This document shows, piece after piece, positions 15,991 through 24,125 of a stretch of DNA of 36,299 nt. Position 1 is the stretch's first letter; each line of letters opens with the position of its first letter. The notes beneath the pieces were generated by a model. It was not told the DNA's origin. It did no database searches and saw only the letters and a program-made list of their open reading frames with translations. The translations under genes and the position numbers were made by a program. Source of the stretch: Nocardia acidivorans NBRC 108247 (GTDB lineage: Bacteria > Actinomycetota > Actinomycetes > Mycobacteriales > Mycobacteriaceae); contig NZ_BDAW01000095.1 of assembly GCF_001625085.1 (NCBI RefSeq), positions 1 through 36,299 on the forward strand, written 5' to 3'.

Positions 15991-16749
15991 TCAGAGTCGC
16001 GCGGTGGCGTAGGCCGCCATGGCGTCGCGCACGAACTCGGTGGTGCCCGCACCGTGCCTGTCGTAATTCGCCGCGAATCGCGGGTCGGCCACATACATTT
16101 CGCCGAGATTGGTGAAGTATTCGGCGTTCGGGCGCCTACCCTGCCAGCCGATGGTCACCCAGTCGTAGTGGCGCTGGACGATGGCCTGCACCTGCGCGCT
16201 GTCGACCGCCAGTCCGGCGGCGTGCGCCCGCCCGTAATCGGCGGCGATATCCGTATGCGCCTGGACATGGGCTTTCTGCTCGGCGTCGGTCATGGACCGC
16301 CACCAGCGGTCACCGCTCTCCCAGGCATCCTTTCCCCATCGTTCGATGACCTCGTCCCGGTATTCGCTGTTGTCGAATCCGTCGAACACTTCGTCGGCCA
16401 TGAGTGGCTCACCCGCTTCCGTTTTCCGCAATGTGGTGTGTACCGAGGCGATTTGGCGTTCGATCCGGTCCTGCTCCTGTTTCAGCAATTCCAGATGGGT
16501 GCGCAGGGCCGCGGCTGTGTCCTTTTCGCCCGCGAGCACCTCGGCAATGGCCGGCAGGCCGAGCCCGAGTTCGCGCAGCAGCAGGATCCGTTGCAGCCGG
16601 ATGAGGGATTGCTGGCCGTAATAGCGATATCCGTTGGCCCCGATCCGAGTGGGCCTCAGCAATCCGAGGTCACCGTAGTGCCGCAGGGTGCGGCTGGTGG
16701 TCCCGGCGGCCTTGGCCAAATCGTGGATCGACCATTCGGTTCCCTTCAC
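15991..16749 (-). CDS. MerR-family regulator with TipAS ligand-binding domain
   Basis: DNA-binding regulator of the TipA type, 252 aa from the GTG at 16749. Residues about 5-75 are the MerR winged helix (WSIHDLAKAAGTTSRTLRHY, GYRYYGQQSLIRLQRILLLRELGLGL), then a helical linker (about 75-110) and a C-terminal TipAS-like helical domain (about 130-250) that in TipA binds thiopeptide antibiotics. GAGGGAG precedes the GTG. The upstream ATG at 16788 overlaps the -10 box of the promoter described next, so it is unlikely to be translated. Autoregulation is expected. The divergent serine-protease gene could be co-regulated, but only the regulator's own promoter carries the long spacer. Confidence 0.9.
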   Translation of the reverse strand: MKGTEWSIHDLAKAAGTTSRTLRHYGDLGLLRPTRIGANGYRYYGQQSLIRLQRILLLRELGLGLPAIAEVLAGEKDTAAALRTHLELLKQEQDRIERQIASVHTTLRKTEAGEPLMADEVFDGFDNSEYRDEVIERWGKDAWESGDRWWRSMTDAEQKAHVQAHTDIAADYGRAHAAGLAVDSAQVQAIVQRHYDWVTIGWQGRRPNAEYFTNLGEMYVADPRFAANYDRHGAGTTEFVRDAMAAYATARL

Positions 16750-16779
16750 GTCCGCTCCCTCGTTCACCTCGATGAATTC

Positions 16780-16810
16780 AGCATGCAAGTTGACGTAGCG
16801 TCAAAGTCAA
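16780..16810 (-). promoter_or_regulatory. MerR-type promoter: 19-bp spacer with central dyad
   Basis: Minus strand: -35 TTGACT (16805-16810), a 19-base spacer, -10 CATGCT (16780-16785). Inside the spacer is the dyad TTGACG-TAG-CGTCAA (16790-16804). Overlong 19-bp spacers with a dyad are the hallmark of MerR-activated promoters. Transcription would start near 16773, leaving a 24-nt leader with the GAGGGAG ribosome site. Confidence 0.7.
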
Positions 16811-16928
16811 GGCTAGTTCAGGAACAGACTTGCTTCAGTGATCCGGGGCGTGACACGATCGCCCGGCGCGTTGGCGGAGACCGGTATTCATCGCGCCGCT
16901 CGATTCTTTTCCGGGGGATGAGGAACCA

Positions 16929-17660
16929 ATGTTCGTAACGGGCCGCGCCCGCATGCTGTCCTGGGCGGCCATTGCCGTCACCGCGCTGAGCACCTCCGTG
17001 CTGTTCTCCGGGACGGCCGCCGCCGCGCCGCCGGTGACGCTCGGCGGGGGTTCGGGCATCTATGTCGAACAGCTCGACAATCCGAGCAGTACGGCAGACT
17101 GCACCCTCACCTCGATCGGTTACGATCGGGACGGCAAGCTGGTCGGGATCACCGCCGGACACTGCGGTGAGGTCGGTGCGCGGATCGCCGCCGAGTACAC
17201 CCGCAGCGGCGGGATCGGCGTGATCTCCGAGAAGAGCGCCGGAAATGACTGGGCCGTCATCGTTTTCGATCCGTCCCGGGTGAATCCCACCAAGCGGGTC
17301 GCGCAGTCGGTGATCAACAGCGTCGGCGGCCCGCCGGTGGTCGGTGACATTCCGTGCAAGAACGGCCGCACCACCGGTTACACCTGCGGTCCGGTCTGGG
17401 AGGCCACGCCGAACTGGTTCCGCAGTCAGGTCTGCGCCAATCACGGCGACTCCGGCGCACCGGTCATCCTGGGTGATCGCCTGGTCGGAATGGTCGTCGC
17501 CGGAACCGATTTCGATGCCGGGCCGGTCTCGATCGAACTGCCGGGCTGCAAGGGCGCGGGCGATCTGATCCATCAGCCGGAGCTGTCCACCACCATCTCG
17601 ATGGTGCTGGCCGATATCGATCGGCACGGCGCGGCGGGTGCGGGTTTCCGCCCCTTCTGA
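16929..17660 (+). CDS. Secreted trypsin-like (S1 family) serine protease
   Basis: 243 aa with a signal peptide (cleavage about AAA-AP, residue 33) and GAGGA before the ATG. The chymotrypsin-fold triad is His78 (ITAGHCG), Asp107 (GNDWAVIVF) and Ser175 (NHGDSGAPV). Cys at 58, 79, 143, 153, 169 and 207 could form three disulfides. The short mature domain without an obvious propeptide or PDZ resembles actinobacterial S1 peptidases of unknown substrate. It is divergent from the MerR gene and convergent with the NAD(P)-binding protein, with a shared terminator between the ends. Confidence 0.88.
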   Translation: MFVTGRARMLSWAAIAVTALSTSVLFSGTAAAAPPVTLGGGSGIYVEQLDNPSSTADCTLTSIGYDRDGKLVGITAGHCGEVGARIAAEYTRSGGIGVISEKSAGNDWAVIVFDPSRVNPTKRVAQSVINSVGGPPVVGDIPCKNGRTTGYTCGPVWEATPNWFRSQVCANHGDSGAPVILGDRLVGMVVAGTDFDAGPVSIELPGCKGAGDLIHQPELSTTISMVLADIDRHGAAGAGFRPF

Positions 17661-17678
17661 TCCGCCCCCGATACGAAA

Positions 17679-17715
17679 AGGGCGCGGGCCCCGAATGATT
17701 CGGGACCCGCGCCCT
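17679..17715. terminator. Bidirectional terminator between protease and NAD(P)-binding protein genes
   Basis: AGGGCGCGGG (17679-17688) pairs with CCCGCGCCCT (17706-17715), and an inner CCCGAA/TTCGGG stem continues the hairpin. AAAA precedes it on the plus strand (T-run on the minus). It lies between the convergent stops at 17660 and 17724. Confidence 0.75.
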
Positions 17716-17723
17716 GTCGTGGT

Positions 17724-18362
17724 TCAGTATCCGACGGTGAAACGCGTGCGGTGATGCTTGGGCCGTTCGGCCTCGTCCAGCAGGGCCACCGCGAGGTCCT
17801 CCATCGAAATCGCCGAATTGCCTTCGTCATCGGCGATGAGTTCATGTGCGCCGAGCCGGTAGTCGCCGGTGCGTTCGCCGGGCTCGAGCACGGCGGAGGG
17901 GCTGAGGTAGGCCCAGTCGACGGCGGTACCGGAGTTCTCGAAGACGGCGAGCTGATAGTTGCAGGCGGTCGCGATCGGCCGGAGTTCCTCCGGGAAACCG
18001 GGCTGATCGGTCAGGATCGCGCCGGTGCCGGGAACGATGAGACTGCCCGCACCGCCGACCACCAGGAGGCGAATTTCGGTGTCCGCCAGGGCTTCCAGCA
18101 GAGCGGCGGCGACCTTGGGCAGTTCGTGCTCATTGCCGGGGGCGGGGCGGGTCGCGCTGATCACCAGATCGCTGCCCGCCACGGCGTAGCGGATCTGCTC
18201 GGCGTCGGTGGCGTCGCCCGCCAGCACCATGACCTCTTCGGGCAGGCCGCGCACCGTACCGGGATCGCGGGAGACGGCCCGGACCTGATGTCCCCGGCTC
18301 AGGGCCTCGGTGACGACCCGGCTGCCGACTCCGCCGGTGGCTCCGAAAACGGTGATACGCAT
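17724..18362 (-). CDS. NAD(P)-binding Rossmann-fold protein (atypical SDR, NmrA-like)
   Basis: 212 aa from the ATG at 18362, with AAGGAG upstream. It starts MRITVFGATGGVGSRVV, the GxxGxxG nucleotide-binding loop of atypical short-chain dehydrogenases, and continues with GDATDAEQIRYAV and VVGGAGSL. This group includes flavin or quinone reductase-like and NmrA-like redox-sensing proteins; the substrate cannot be read from the sequence. It lies 35 nt downstream of the DMT transporter on the same strand and is probably co-transcribed with it from the MarR-controlled promoter. Confidence 0.85.
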   Translation of the reverse strand: MRITVFGATGGVGSRVVTEALSRGHQVRAVSRDPGTVRGLPEEVMVLAGDATDAEQIRYAVAGSDLVISATRPAPGNEHELPKVAAALLEALADTEIRLLVVGGAGSLIVPGTGAILTDQPGFPEELRPIATACNYQLAVFENSGTAVDWAYLSPSAVLEPGERTGDYRLGAHELIADDEGNSAISMEDLAVALLDEAERPKHHRTRFTVGY

Positions 18363-18397
18363 GGCTTCTGAACTCCTTCGATGAATGGGTTGGGGTG

Positions 18398-19327
18398 TCA
18401 GGCGGCGACGCGGGCGGCGTCCTTGGCCGCGGTCTCGGTCGCGGGCTTGGGTGCGGTGGCGGTCTGGCCGAGCAGGGTGCCGCCGAGGGCGACCGCCATA
18501 CCCAGCACCTGCAGCGGTGCGAGCGACTGACCGAGCGCGATCCAGCCGATGACGGCGGCCGAGAGCGGGCTCAGCAGGCCGAGGAAGGCGACCGAGGTGG
18601 CATTGGCGCGGGCCAGGCCGCGGAACCAGATGGCATAGGCGAGTGCGGTGCCGATGAGTCCGAGGTACAGGTAGCCGACGATATTGCGGGTATCCAGGGC
18701 AGGCGGCATACCCTCGACGAAGAAGGCGATCGGGATCAGCATGAGGCCGCCGGCGGTGAGCTGCCAGCCGGTCATGGCGAGCGGCTTGACGCCTTCGGGG
18801 CGCCCCCAGCGCTTGGTCATGACGGTGCCCGCGGCCATCGATGCCGCGCCGCCGAGTCCGGCGATGATGCCGAGGGTGTCGAGGGCGGCGGTGGCGCGCA
18901 GGACGACCAACCCGACACCGGCCATACCGACTACTGCCGCAACGACTTTCCGGGTGGTGAGGCGCTCGTTGAGGGCCACGGCGGCGAAGCCGAGGGCGAT
19001 CAGCGGTGCGCCCGCGCCGAGGACCGCGGCGACGCCGCCGGGCAGCCGGTAGGCGGCCAGGAACAGCAGCGGCATGAACGCGCCGATGTTCAGTACGCCG
19101 AGAACGCCTGCCTTCCATACCCATTCGCCGTGGGGGAGCTTGCGGGTGAGGGCGAGCAGCAGCAGTCCGGCGGGCAGGGCGCGCATGAGCGCGGTGAACA
19201 TCGGGCGGTCCGGCGGCAGGAATTCGGTGGTGATCGCGTAGGTGGATCCCCACACCAGCGGTGCGAGCCCGGTGAGCGCGAGGGTCCCGGCGTAACCGGT
19301 GACGCTGGTGCGGGTCGTGATGGTCAT
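18398..19327 (-). CDS. DMT-superfamily transporter (two EamA domains)
   Basis: 309 aa from the ATG at 19327, with AGGAG 6 nt upstream. Ten hydrophobic segments are arranged as two EamA repeats: APLVWGSTYAITTEFLPP opens the first half and a second repeat starts near TVMTKRWGRPEG. Members of this group export metabolites, amino acids or toxic compounds. The open frame extends far upstream on this strand, but that part lies over the divergent MarR gene and is not coding. First gene of a two-gene operon with the NAD(P)-binding protein; position and operator suggest repression by the adjacent MarR protein. Confidence 0.9.
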   Translation of the reverse strand: MTITTRTSVTGYAGTLALTGLAPLVWGSTYAITTEFLPPDRPMFTALMRALPAGLLLLALTRKLPHGEWVWKAGVLGVLNIGAFMPLLFLAAYRLPGGVAAVLGAGAPLIALGFAAVALNERLTTRKVVAAVVGMAGVGLVVLRATAALDTLGIIAGLGGAASMAAGTVMTKRWGRPEGVKPLAMTGWQLTAGGLMLIPIAFFVEGMPPALDTRNIVGYLYLGLIGTALAYAIWFRGLARANATSVAFLGLLSPLSAAVIGWIALGQSLAPLQVLGMAVALGGTLLGQTATAPKPATETAAKDAARVAA

Positions 19328-19343
19328 TGTCAGCTCCTCATTG

Positions 19344-19410
19344 ATAATCTCAACGTTGAAATAAAACCATCGAGATACGTCAGCGTCAAGTATCTTAACG
19401 CTGAGATTAT
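19344..19410. promoter_or_regulatory. MarR operator region with paired inverted repeats and minus-strand promoter
   Basis: Two copies of the same element face each other: ATAATCTCAACGTTGA (19344-19359), containing the perfect palindrome TCAACGTTGA, and the reverse of it at 19393-19410 (TTAACGCTGAGATTAT). On the minus strand TTGACG (19384-19389) and TTTTAT (19361-19366) are 17 nt apart, so the first element overlaps the transporter transcription start. This fits a MarR repressor binding two sites between divergent genes. Confidence 0.65.
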
Positions 19411-19429
19411 TTCCGTTGAGAGGATCCAG

Positions 19430-19930
19430 GTGTCCGACGCCGTCGACCAGATCACCGCAGCGTGGCGCGAAGTGCGCCCTGACGTGGACGTTTCCCCCAT
19501 GGAGATCGTCGCCCGAATCACCCGACTCTGTCAGTTGCTGGAGCGCGACCTGGCCGAGTTCTTCCGCGGCTACGGCCTCGAGTTCTGGGAGTTCGACGTC
19601 CTGGCCACCCTCCGCCGCTCCGGCGGTGACACCGGCCTCACCGCCGGTGCCCTCAACAAAGCGGCCATGCGCACCTCCGGCGCCATCACCAACCGCATAG
19701 ACCGCCTGACCGCCAAGGGCTTGGTCACCCGAGTCCCCGACCCCGTGGACCGCCGAGCCATCCGAGTAGCCCTCACCCCCGAGGGCCTGGACCTCGTCGA
19801 CACCCTCCTCCCCCTCCACATGGCCAACGAACAACGCCTCCTATCGGCCCTTTCCCCCACCGACCGCGCCCACCTCCGCACCCTCCTGAGCACCCTGTCG
19901 GTATCCCTCGGCGACACCTCCCTGACCTGA
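19430..19930 (+). CDS. MarR-family transcriptional regulator
   Basis: 166 aa from the GTG at 19430, with GAGAGG 6 nt upstream. Helical dimerisation ends flank a winged helix: FWEFDVLATLRRSG, AMRTSGAITNRIDRL (recognition helix) and VPDPVDRRAIRVALTPEG (wing, with the typical D-x-R-R). It is divergent from the DMT transporter, a standard arrangement in which the MarR protein represses an exporter until its ligand binds. The last third is very C-rich at third positions but otherwise normal. Confidence 0.92.
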   Translation: MSDAVDQITAAWREVRPDVDVSPMEIVARITRLCQLLERDLAEFFRGYGLEFWEFDVLATLRRSGGDTGLTAGALNKAAMRTSGAITNRIDRLTAKGLVTRVPDPVDRRAIRVALTPEGLDLVDTLLPLHMANEQRLLSALSPTDRAHLRTLLSTLSVSLGDTSLT

Positions 19931-19950
19931 AATACCGGAGGGGCGGCGCT

Positions 19951-20475
19951 ATCACAAAGGCGCTGTGGCACAACGGATCCGGCTGTCGCTTCAGACGAAC
20001 CAGCAACTCATACGGCTGCCTGGCGATCGAGATCGGCGGCCTGCGGGTGACCCTGCACGAGGTCGGACCGGCTGAAAGCTATTGCGACAGTTGCATTCTC
20101 GTGGAGAGCGGACATCAGCGAGTTGCCCTCATCGGCGACCTCGCGTTCTGCGGCGTGCACTCCTATACGACCGATGGGCATTCCACCGAATGGCTGGCGG
20201 CCCCGGAGCATTTGAGCGCCGAACCGGGCGGGCCGACGCTGTACCCCGGGCACGGACCCGCCGGTGATATCGAGATCTTCGCCGAGCAGCGGAAGTACCT
20301 GGTCGCGTACCGCGAAGCCGTGGAGCGATTGCGCGAGGGAGCGGATACTGTCACCGACGCACAGAAGGACGAACTGTCCAGCCGCATGGCGGAATTCACG
20401 CCGGATGCGTGTCTCGGCCGGTTGGTACCGCTGGGGGCCGATCCGGTCGCCGGTGAACTGGCCGCAGGGCAGTAG
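19951..20475 (+). pseudogene. N-terminally truncated metallo-beta-lactamase-fold hydrolase
   Basis: From about 20017 the frame reads CLAIEIGGLRVTLHEVGPAES, the middle of an MBL-fold hydrolase, and continues with LIGDLAFCGVH (metal-bridging Asp) and LYPGHG (metal-binding His), ending at 20475. The N-terminal half with the HxHxDH motif is absent. The first possible start (GTG 20047) has no ribosome site and lies inside the homologous region, since matching residues continue in frame upstream of it with no start codon. This shows decay or an old deletion. It ends 3 bp from the convergent SpoIID-like gene. A short functional protein from GTG 20047 (142 aa) is unlikely. Confidence 0.7.
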
Positions 20476-20478
20476 CGG

Positions 20479-21639
20479 TCAGAAGCGCGCGTCGGACAGC
20501 ATTTCGAGCGCCTTGATGAGCGGTGGGGTGACCGCTTCGGTGAGATCCCGTGGTGCGGGGGCAGTCGAACCCCCGGGGGTGGCGGGACCGGCCAGGGTCG
20601 GATCCGGATAGGTCTGATCGGTGGTCGACGGATCCCGGTAGGTCGGGCCGGTCGCCGAGGGGTCGGTGTAGGTCGGCACGGTTGGGTCGATGAGGGTTGG
20701 GGCCGACTGGAATTCGCTGAGGGCCGGGCCTACTTCGAGGTTGTCGATGCTGGGGGTTCCGGCGTCGGGGGCGGCGGAGTATTCGGCGCGCAGAATGTGG
20801 TTGTCGTACACCAGGACCTGACCGGCGGTGGAATTCACGGCGGCGGTGGTGCGGGCGTCCTCGCGGTCGGTGCCGGGATACGCCTGGCAGTCGGTGGTGT
20901 CGCAGGTCTGGGCGTAGGGGTAGCGCCGTTCGGCCAGGACGTAGGAGCGGGCCGCGATCGCTTGTGCGCGAAGGGCTTCCGTGCCACCTTCATCGGCCCA
21001 TTTGGGGACCATTTCGGCGGGGACGACACCCTTGAGGTAGTCCTCGATGTCGACCTCGTTCACGACCCGGGACTCATTGCCGTCCAATGCCACGCCCAGG
21101 ACGCCGCGATAGTTGGAACCCTCGCAGAGTTCGAGCTGTTCGGTGAGCGGACGATTCGCGCCGTTCTCCAGCGGATACGCGTACGGGTCGTCGGTCGAAC
21201 CCTTCCAGAGCACCGCGCCGTCGCACCCGCTGGTGATGGTGACATCCGCGCCCGTGGCGGTTGGGGTGAGGTGCGCGGCCTGACCCGGAACCACGCGCCG
21301 GCCCGCGACATAGAGCCCCGTCTCGGATTCCACATCCAGGGTTTTGCCGTCCAAGCCCATCAGCCGGACGCGAATCGGGGTGGCGGCGACGGTATCGAGG
21401 GACGCGCCCGGATAGTAGTGGGCCAGGATGGTCTCGGCGGTATTGCCGCCGACCGCGCGGTCGAACGCGCCGCTCTGGCTGAGGCCGCGGCCGTGGCCGG
21501 GGCTGCTGACGAAGTCGTATTCGGTGTCCGGCCAGGCCCAGAGCACCCCGGCGGTGGTGCCGCCGACGGTGCCCGCGGCCAGCGATATGGCTAGTAGGCG
21601 TAGCCGTCTCCGGCGTTGGCGTAAGTACCCGTTCGGCAT
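20479..21639 (-). CDS. SpoIID/LytB-domain protein, probable peptidoglycan glycan-strand hydrolase
   Basis: 386 aa. A basic N-terminus and one hydrophobic segment (about 13-35) anchor it outside the membrane. The actinobacterial SpoIID layout follows: SPGHGRGLSQSGAFDRA (46-62), ILAHYYPG (71-78), then VNEVDIEDYLKGVVPAEMVP with the probable catalytic Glu209, and EALRAQAIAARSYVLA. SpoIID enzymes cleave denuded glycan strands. Cys pairs 139/172 and 246/251 could form disulfides. The usual C-terminal PYL-V-D segment is replaced by a Pro/Thr-rich tail with TYxDP repeats. The ribosome site before the ATG is weak. It is divergent from the PGRP amidase gene, 172 bp apart, suggesting joint wall remodelling. 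Confidence 0.85.
   Translation of the reverse strand: MPNGYLRQRRRRLRLLAISLAAGTVGGTTAGVLWAWPDTEYDFVSSPGHGRGLSQSGAFDRAVGGNTAETILAHYYPGASLDTVAATPIRVRLMGLDGKTLDVESETGLYVAGRRVVPGQAAHLTPTATGADVTITSGCDGAVLWKGSTDDPYAYPLENGANRPLTEQLELCEGSNYRGVLGVALDGNESRVVNEVDIEDYLKGVVPAEMVPKWADEGGTEALRAQAIAARSYVLAERRYPYAQTCDTTDCQAYPGTDREDARTTAAVNSTAGQVLVYDNHILRAEYSAAPDAGTPSIDNLEVGPALSEFQSAPTLIDPTVPTYTDPSATGPTYRDPSTTDQTYPDPTLAGPATPGGSTAPAPRDLTEAVTPPLIKALEMLSDARF
20584..20673 (-). repeat. Three 10-residue TYxDP repeats in the SpoIID-like protein
   Basis: Residues 323-352 read as TYTDPSATGP, TYRDPSTTDQ and TYPDPTLAGP. The tail is Pro/Thr-rich and likely disordered, perhaps a wall-spanning or glycosylated linker. Confidence 0.7.
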
Positions 21640-21811
21640 GTCATACCCATTCTGTTCATAGCCGAAGCTACATTCGAGTTACCGAAAGCTAATCCTCAAC
21701 CACACGTTCATGGATTGTGACAGTTGGGACTAGTGTGATCGTTGGTTCGTCGAGACGCAACCTCGGCATCCCGGCGATCCGCAACGGTTTTACGTCGAAT
21801 GGGAGCTGCTC

Positions 21812-24097
21812 GTGCCGTACCGCAGAACGAAACACTCGTATGTTCTCCCGGTTGTCACCGTCCTGGCGATCACTGCGCCCCTCGGCATCCTGGCGCTGAG
21901 TGATTCCCCGGGCATCCGGCCCACCGACGAAAGCAAATTGGCAGCAATACCAGCGGAGATGGCCGAGGTGGCACTGGCCACCGCCCCCGATCTGGTGCTG
22001 CCGCTGCACGAACTCACCGGGCTGAATCTGCCCGATCTGCACCTGTCGGATCTGCGCATGCTGCCGCTGCCCGCCTCGATCAAGATCCCGCCGGGATTGG
22101 CACCGGGGCTGGGGTTGCCCAGCGAGATTCCGCTACCACGACTAGGTAGGCCCGGCGGCTCGCCGGGCTTCATCGCCGCGCCGGGGCCCGAAACGCCCGG
22201 GGCTGGAACTCCTTCCGCCGCAACGCAATACGAGAACCTTCCGAAGATCGTCGGCGATCCCACCACCCCGGCCCTGACCCCCAACGCCGTACCGGGCGAG
22301 CTGGTCGACAAGGTCGGAGCGCAGGTCAAGGAGCTCAGCCGAGACACCCCCTTCAGCATGGTCGGGCTCACCGCGCCGGAGCTGATCGGCACCACCGCAC
22401 TCATTCGCGCCAAGCGCGCCGACGGCGGATGGGGGCCCTGGTATCCCACCGAAGCGGTCGACACGCCGAGCAAGAAAGCCGGGCGCAGCGGCACCGAACC
22501 GATCTACGTCGGCATGACCAAAGCCGTGCAGATCCTGGTGACGCGCAAGAACGCCACGCAGCCGGTGAACGCGCCCGCGGACGCCCAGGCCGTGCCGCCC
22601 GCACCCGGGAATCCCGCACAGGAATCGATCGCACCCGCGAACTCCGATGCGCCCGCGCCGGTCCCGCCCGCGAATCCCGATGCCGCCGCGCCGCTCCCGC
22701 CCGCGAATCCCAATGCCGCCGCGCCGCTCGCGCCCGCGAATCCGGAGGCGCGGGCCGTTCCCGGCCGACCCGAAGCCGCCCCGTTCACCGATCACTCCGG
22801 TGACCCGGCGCAGATCAACCTGGAGAAACTCGCCGCGATCCTCATCGATCCGGGCCGCGGCGCGCTCGATGAGAACCTCAATCGCGTCGCCGCACCGCTC
22901 CCGGGCGGTGGCCCCAAGGTGATCAGCCGCGCGCAATGGGGCGCGGACGAATCCCTGCGCTGCGAGGAACCCACCTACGACGACGGCGTCAATGCCATTA
23001 CCGTGCACCACACCGCGGGCCGCAATGACTACACCCCGGCCGAATCCGCGGGCATCGTGCGCTCCATCTACGCGTATCACGCGAAGACCCTGGGCTGGTG
23101 CGATATCGGCTACAACGCACTGGTCGACAAGTACGGGCAGATCTTCGAGGGCCGCTTCGGCGGTCTGGACCGCCCCGTCGAGGGCGCGCACGCGGGCGGA
23201 TTCAATATCAATACCGCCGGTGTCGCCTTCATGGGCAATCACGAGGAGGAGGCCCCGACCGAGGAGGCCATCCAGGCGATGGGCGACTTCATCGGCTGGC
23301 GTTCCAAGGTTGCGGGCATCGATCCCGAGGGCAAGACCACCATGTACTCCGAGGGCAGCGATTACACGCGCTATCCCCTGGGACAGGCCGTGAAACTGCC
23401 GAATATCTTCGCGCACAGGGATGTCGGCAACACCAGCTGCCCCGGCGATCTGGCGTACGACCTGATGGATCGCATTCGTTCCCTCGCCGAAAACGTTGCG
23501 GGCAAACCGCTTACGCCGAGCACCGTGCAACCGCAGAAGCCGACGCAGACCCGCCCGCAGCGCAATGCGAACAATCAGAAGCCGCCGGGCAATCCGAGCA
23601 GCGAGGCGGATCTGGCGACACTCGCCGACCTGACCACCAAACTGCTCGGCATGCTCGACACCAGCCCGGTTGCCAAGTATTACGAGGCATCCGGCGGCCC
23701 GAACGGTCCGATGGGACAGGCGACTTCGGAGCCGCGGCCGACCGGGAACGGTGGGCAGTACGCGCAGTTCGTGAACGGGTATCTGTACTCCGCGCCCGAC
23801 GGACAGGTGTTCCCGGTGGTCGGGAAGATCCTGGAACGCTTCCTGCAATTGGAAGCGAGTAGCGGCATGCTCGGACTGCCGACCAGCGGGGAGTACCCGG
23901 TGCAGGACGGGGTGCGGGCCGACTTCCAGAACGGGTCACTGATCTTCAGTCAGCTGACCGGGATCGTGACGACGGTGCTCAAGAACCTCGGCGGCGCGCG
24001 GAATCAGGGGCCCGCGCCGATTCCGGCCGTGCTCGGCGATGCCCAGCAGGCCCAGCCGATTCCGGCTGCCGTGCCGGAACCCACTGCGGGGCAGTAG
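21812..24097 (+). CDS. Secreted N-acetylmuramoyl-L-alanine amidase (PGRP/amidase_2) with LGFP-like C-terminus
   Basis: 761 aa from the GTG at 21812, with GGGAG 6 nt upstream. Counterpart of M. tuberculosis Rv3811 by order and domains. A signal segment (12-30) is followed by a long Pro-rich region and the amidase/PGRP domain at about 368-560 (KVISRAQWGADES to AHRDVGNTSCPGDL). Zinc ligands are His399, His535 and Cys543, with Tyr434 (DIGYNALVD) at the active site, so it should be catalytic. Residues about 615-720 hold LGFP-type sequence (MLGLPTSGEYPVQDGV, ADFQNGSLIF), a putative wall-binding module also seen in the mycolyltransferase at 230. The enzyme cuts the bond between muramic acid and the stem peptide. 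Confidence 0.92.
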   Translation: MPYRRTKHSYVLPVVTVLAITAPLGILALSDSPGIRPTDESKLAAIPAEMAEVALATAPDLVLPLHELTGLNLPDLHLSDLRMLPLPASIKIPPGLAPGLGLPSEIPLPRLGRPGGSPGFIAAPGPETPGAGTPSAATQYENLPKIVGDPTTPALTPNAVPGELVDKVGAQVKELSRDTPFSMVGLTAPELIGTTALIRAKRADGGWGPWYPTEAVDTPSKKAGRSGTEPIYVGMTKAVQILVTRKNATQPVNAPADAQAVPPAPGNPAQESIAPANSDAPAPVPPANPDAAAPLPPANPNAAAPLAPANPEARAVPGRPEAAPFTDHSGDPAQINLEKLAAILIDPGRGALDENLNRVAAPLPGGGPKVISRAQWGADESLRCEEPTYDDGVNAITVHHTAGRNDYTPAESAGIVRSIYAYHAKTLGWCDIGYNALVDKYGQIFEGRFGGLDRPVEGAHAGGFNINTAGVAFMGNHEEEAPTEEAIQAMGDFIGWRSKVAGIDPEGKTTMYSEGSDYTRYPLGQAVKLPNIFAHRDVGNTSCPGDLAYDLMDRIRSLAENVAGKPLTPSTVQPQKPTQTRPQRNANNQKPPGNPSSEADLATLADLTTKLLGMLDTSPVAKYYEASGGPNGPMGQATSEPRPTGNGGQYAQFVNGYLYSAPDGQVFPVVGKILERFLQLEASSGMLGLPTSGEYPVQDGVRADFQNGSLIFSQLTGIVTTVLKNLGGARNQGPAPIPAVLGDAQQAQPIPAAVPEPTAGQ
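22631..22762 (+). repeat. Four 11-residue Pro-Ala-Asn repeats in the amidase linker
   Basis: Residues 274-317 form four units: APANSDAPAPV, PPANPDAAAPL, PPANPNAAAPL and APANPEARAVP, encoded by 33-bp repeats of which the middle two are nearly identical in DNA. This suggests recent slippage or duplication in a flexible linker. Confidence 0.8.
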
Positions 24098-24125
24098 ATT
24101 TGATGCTTCGGCCGGGCGGGGCCGG

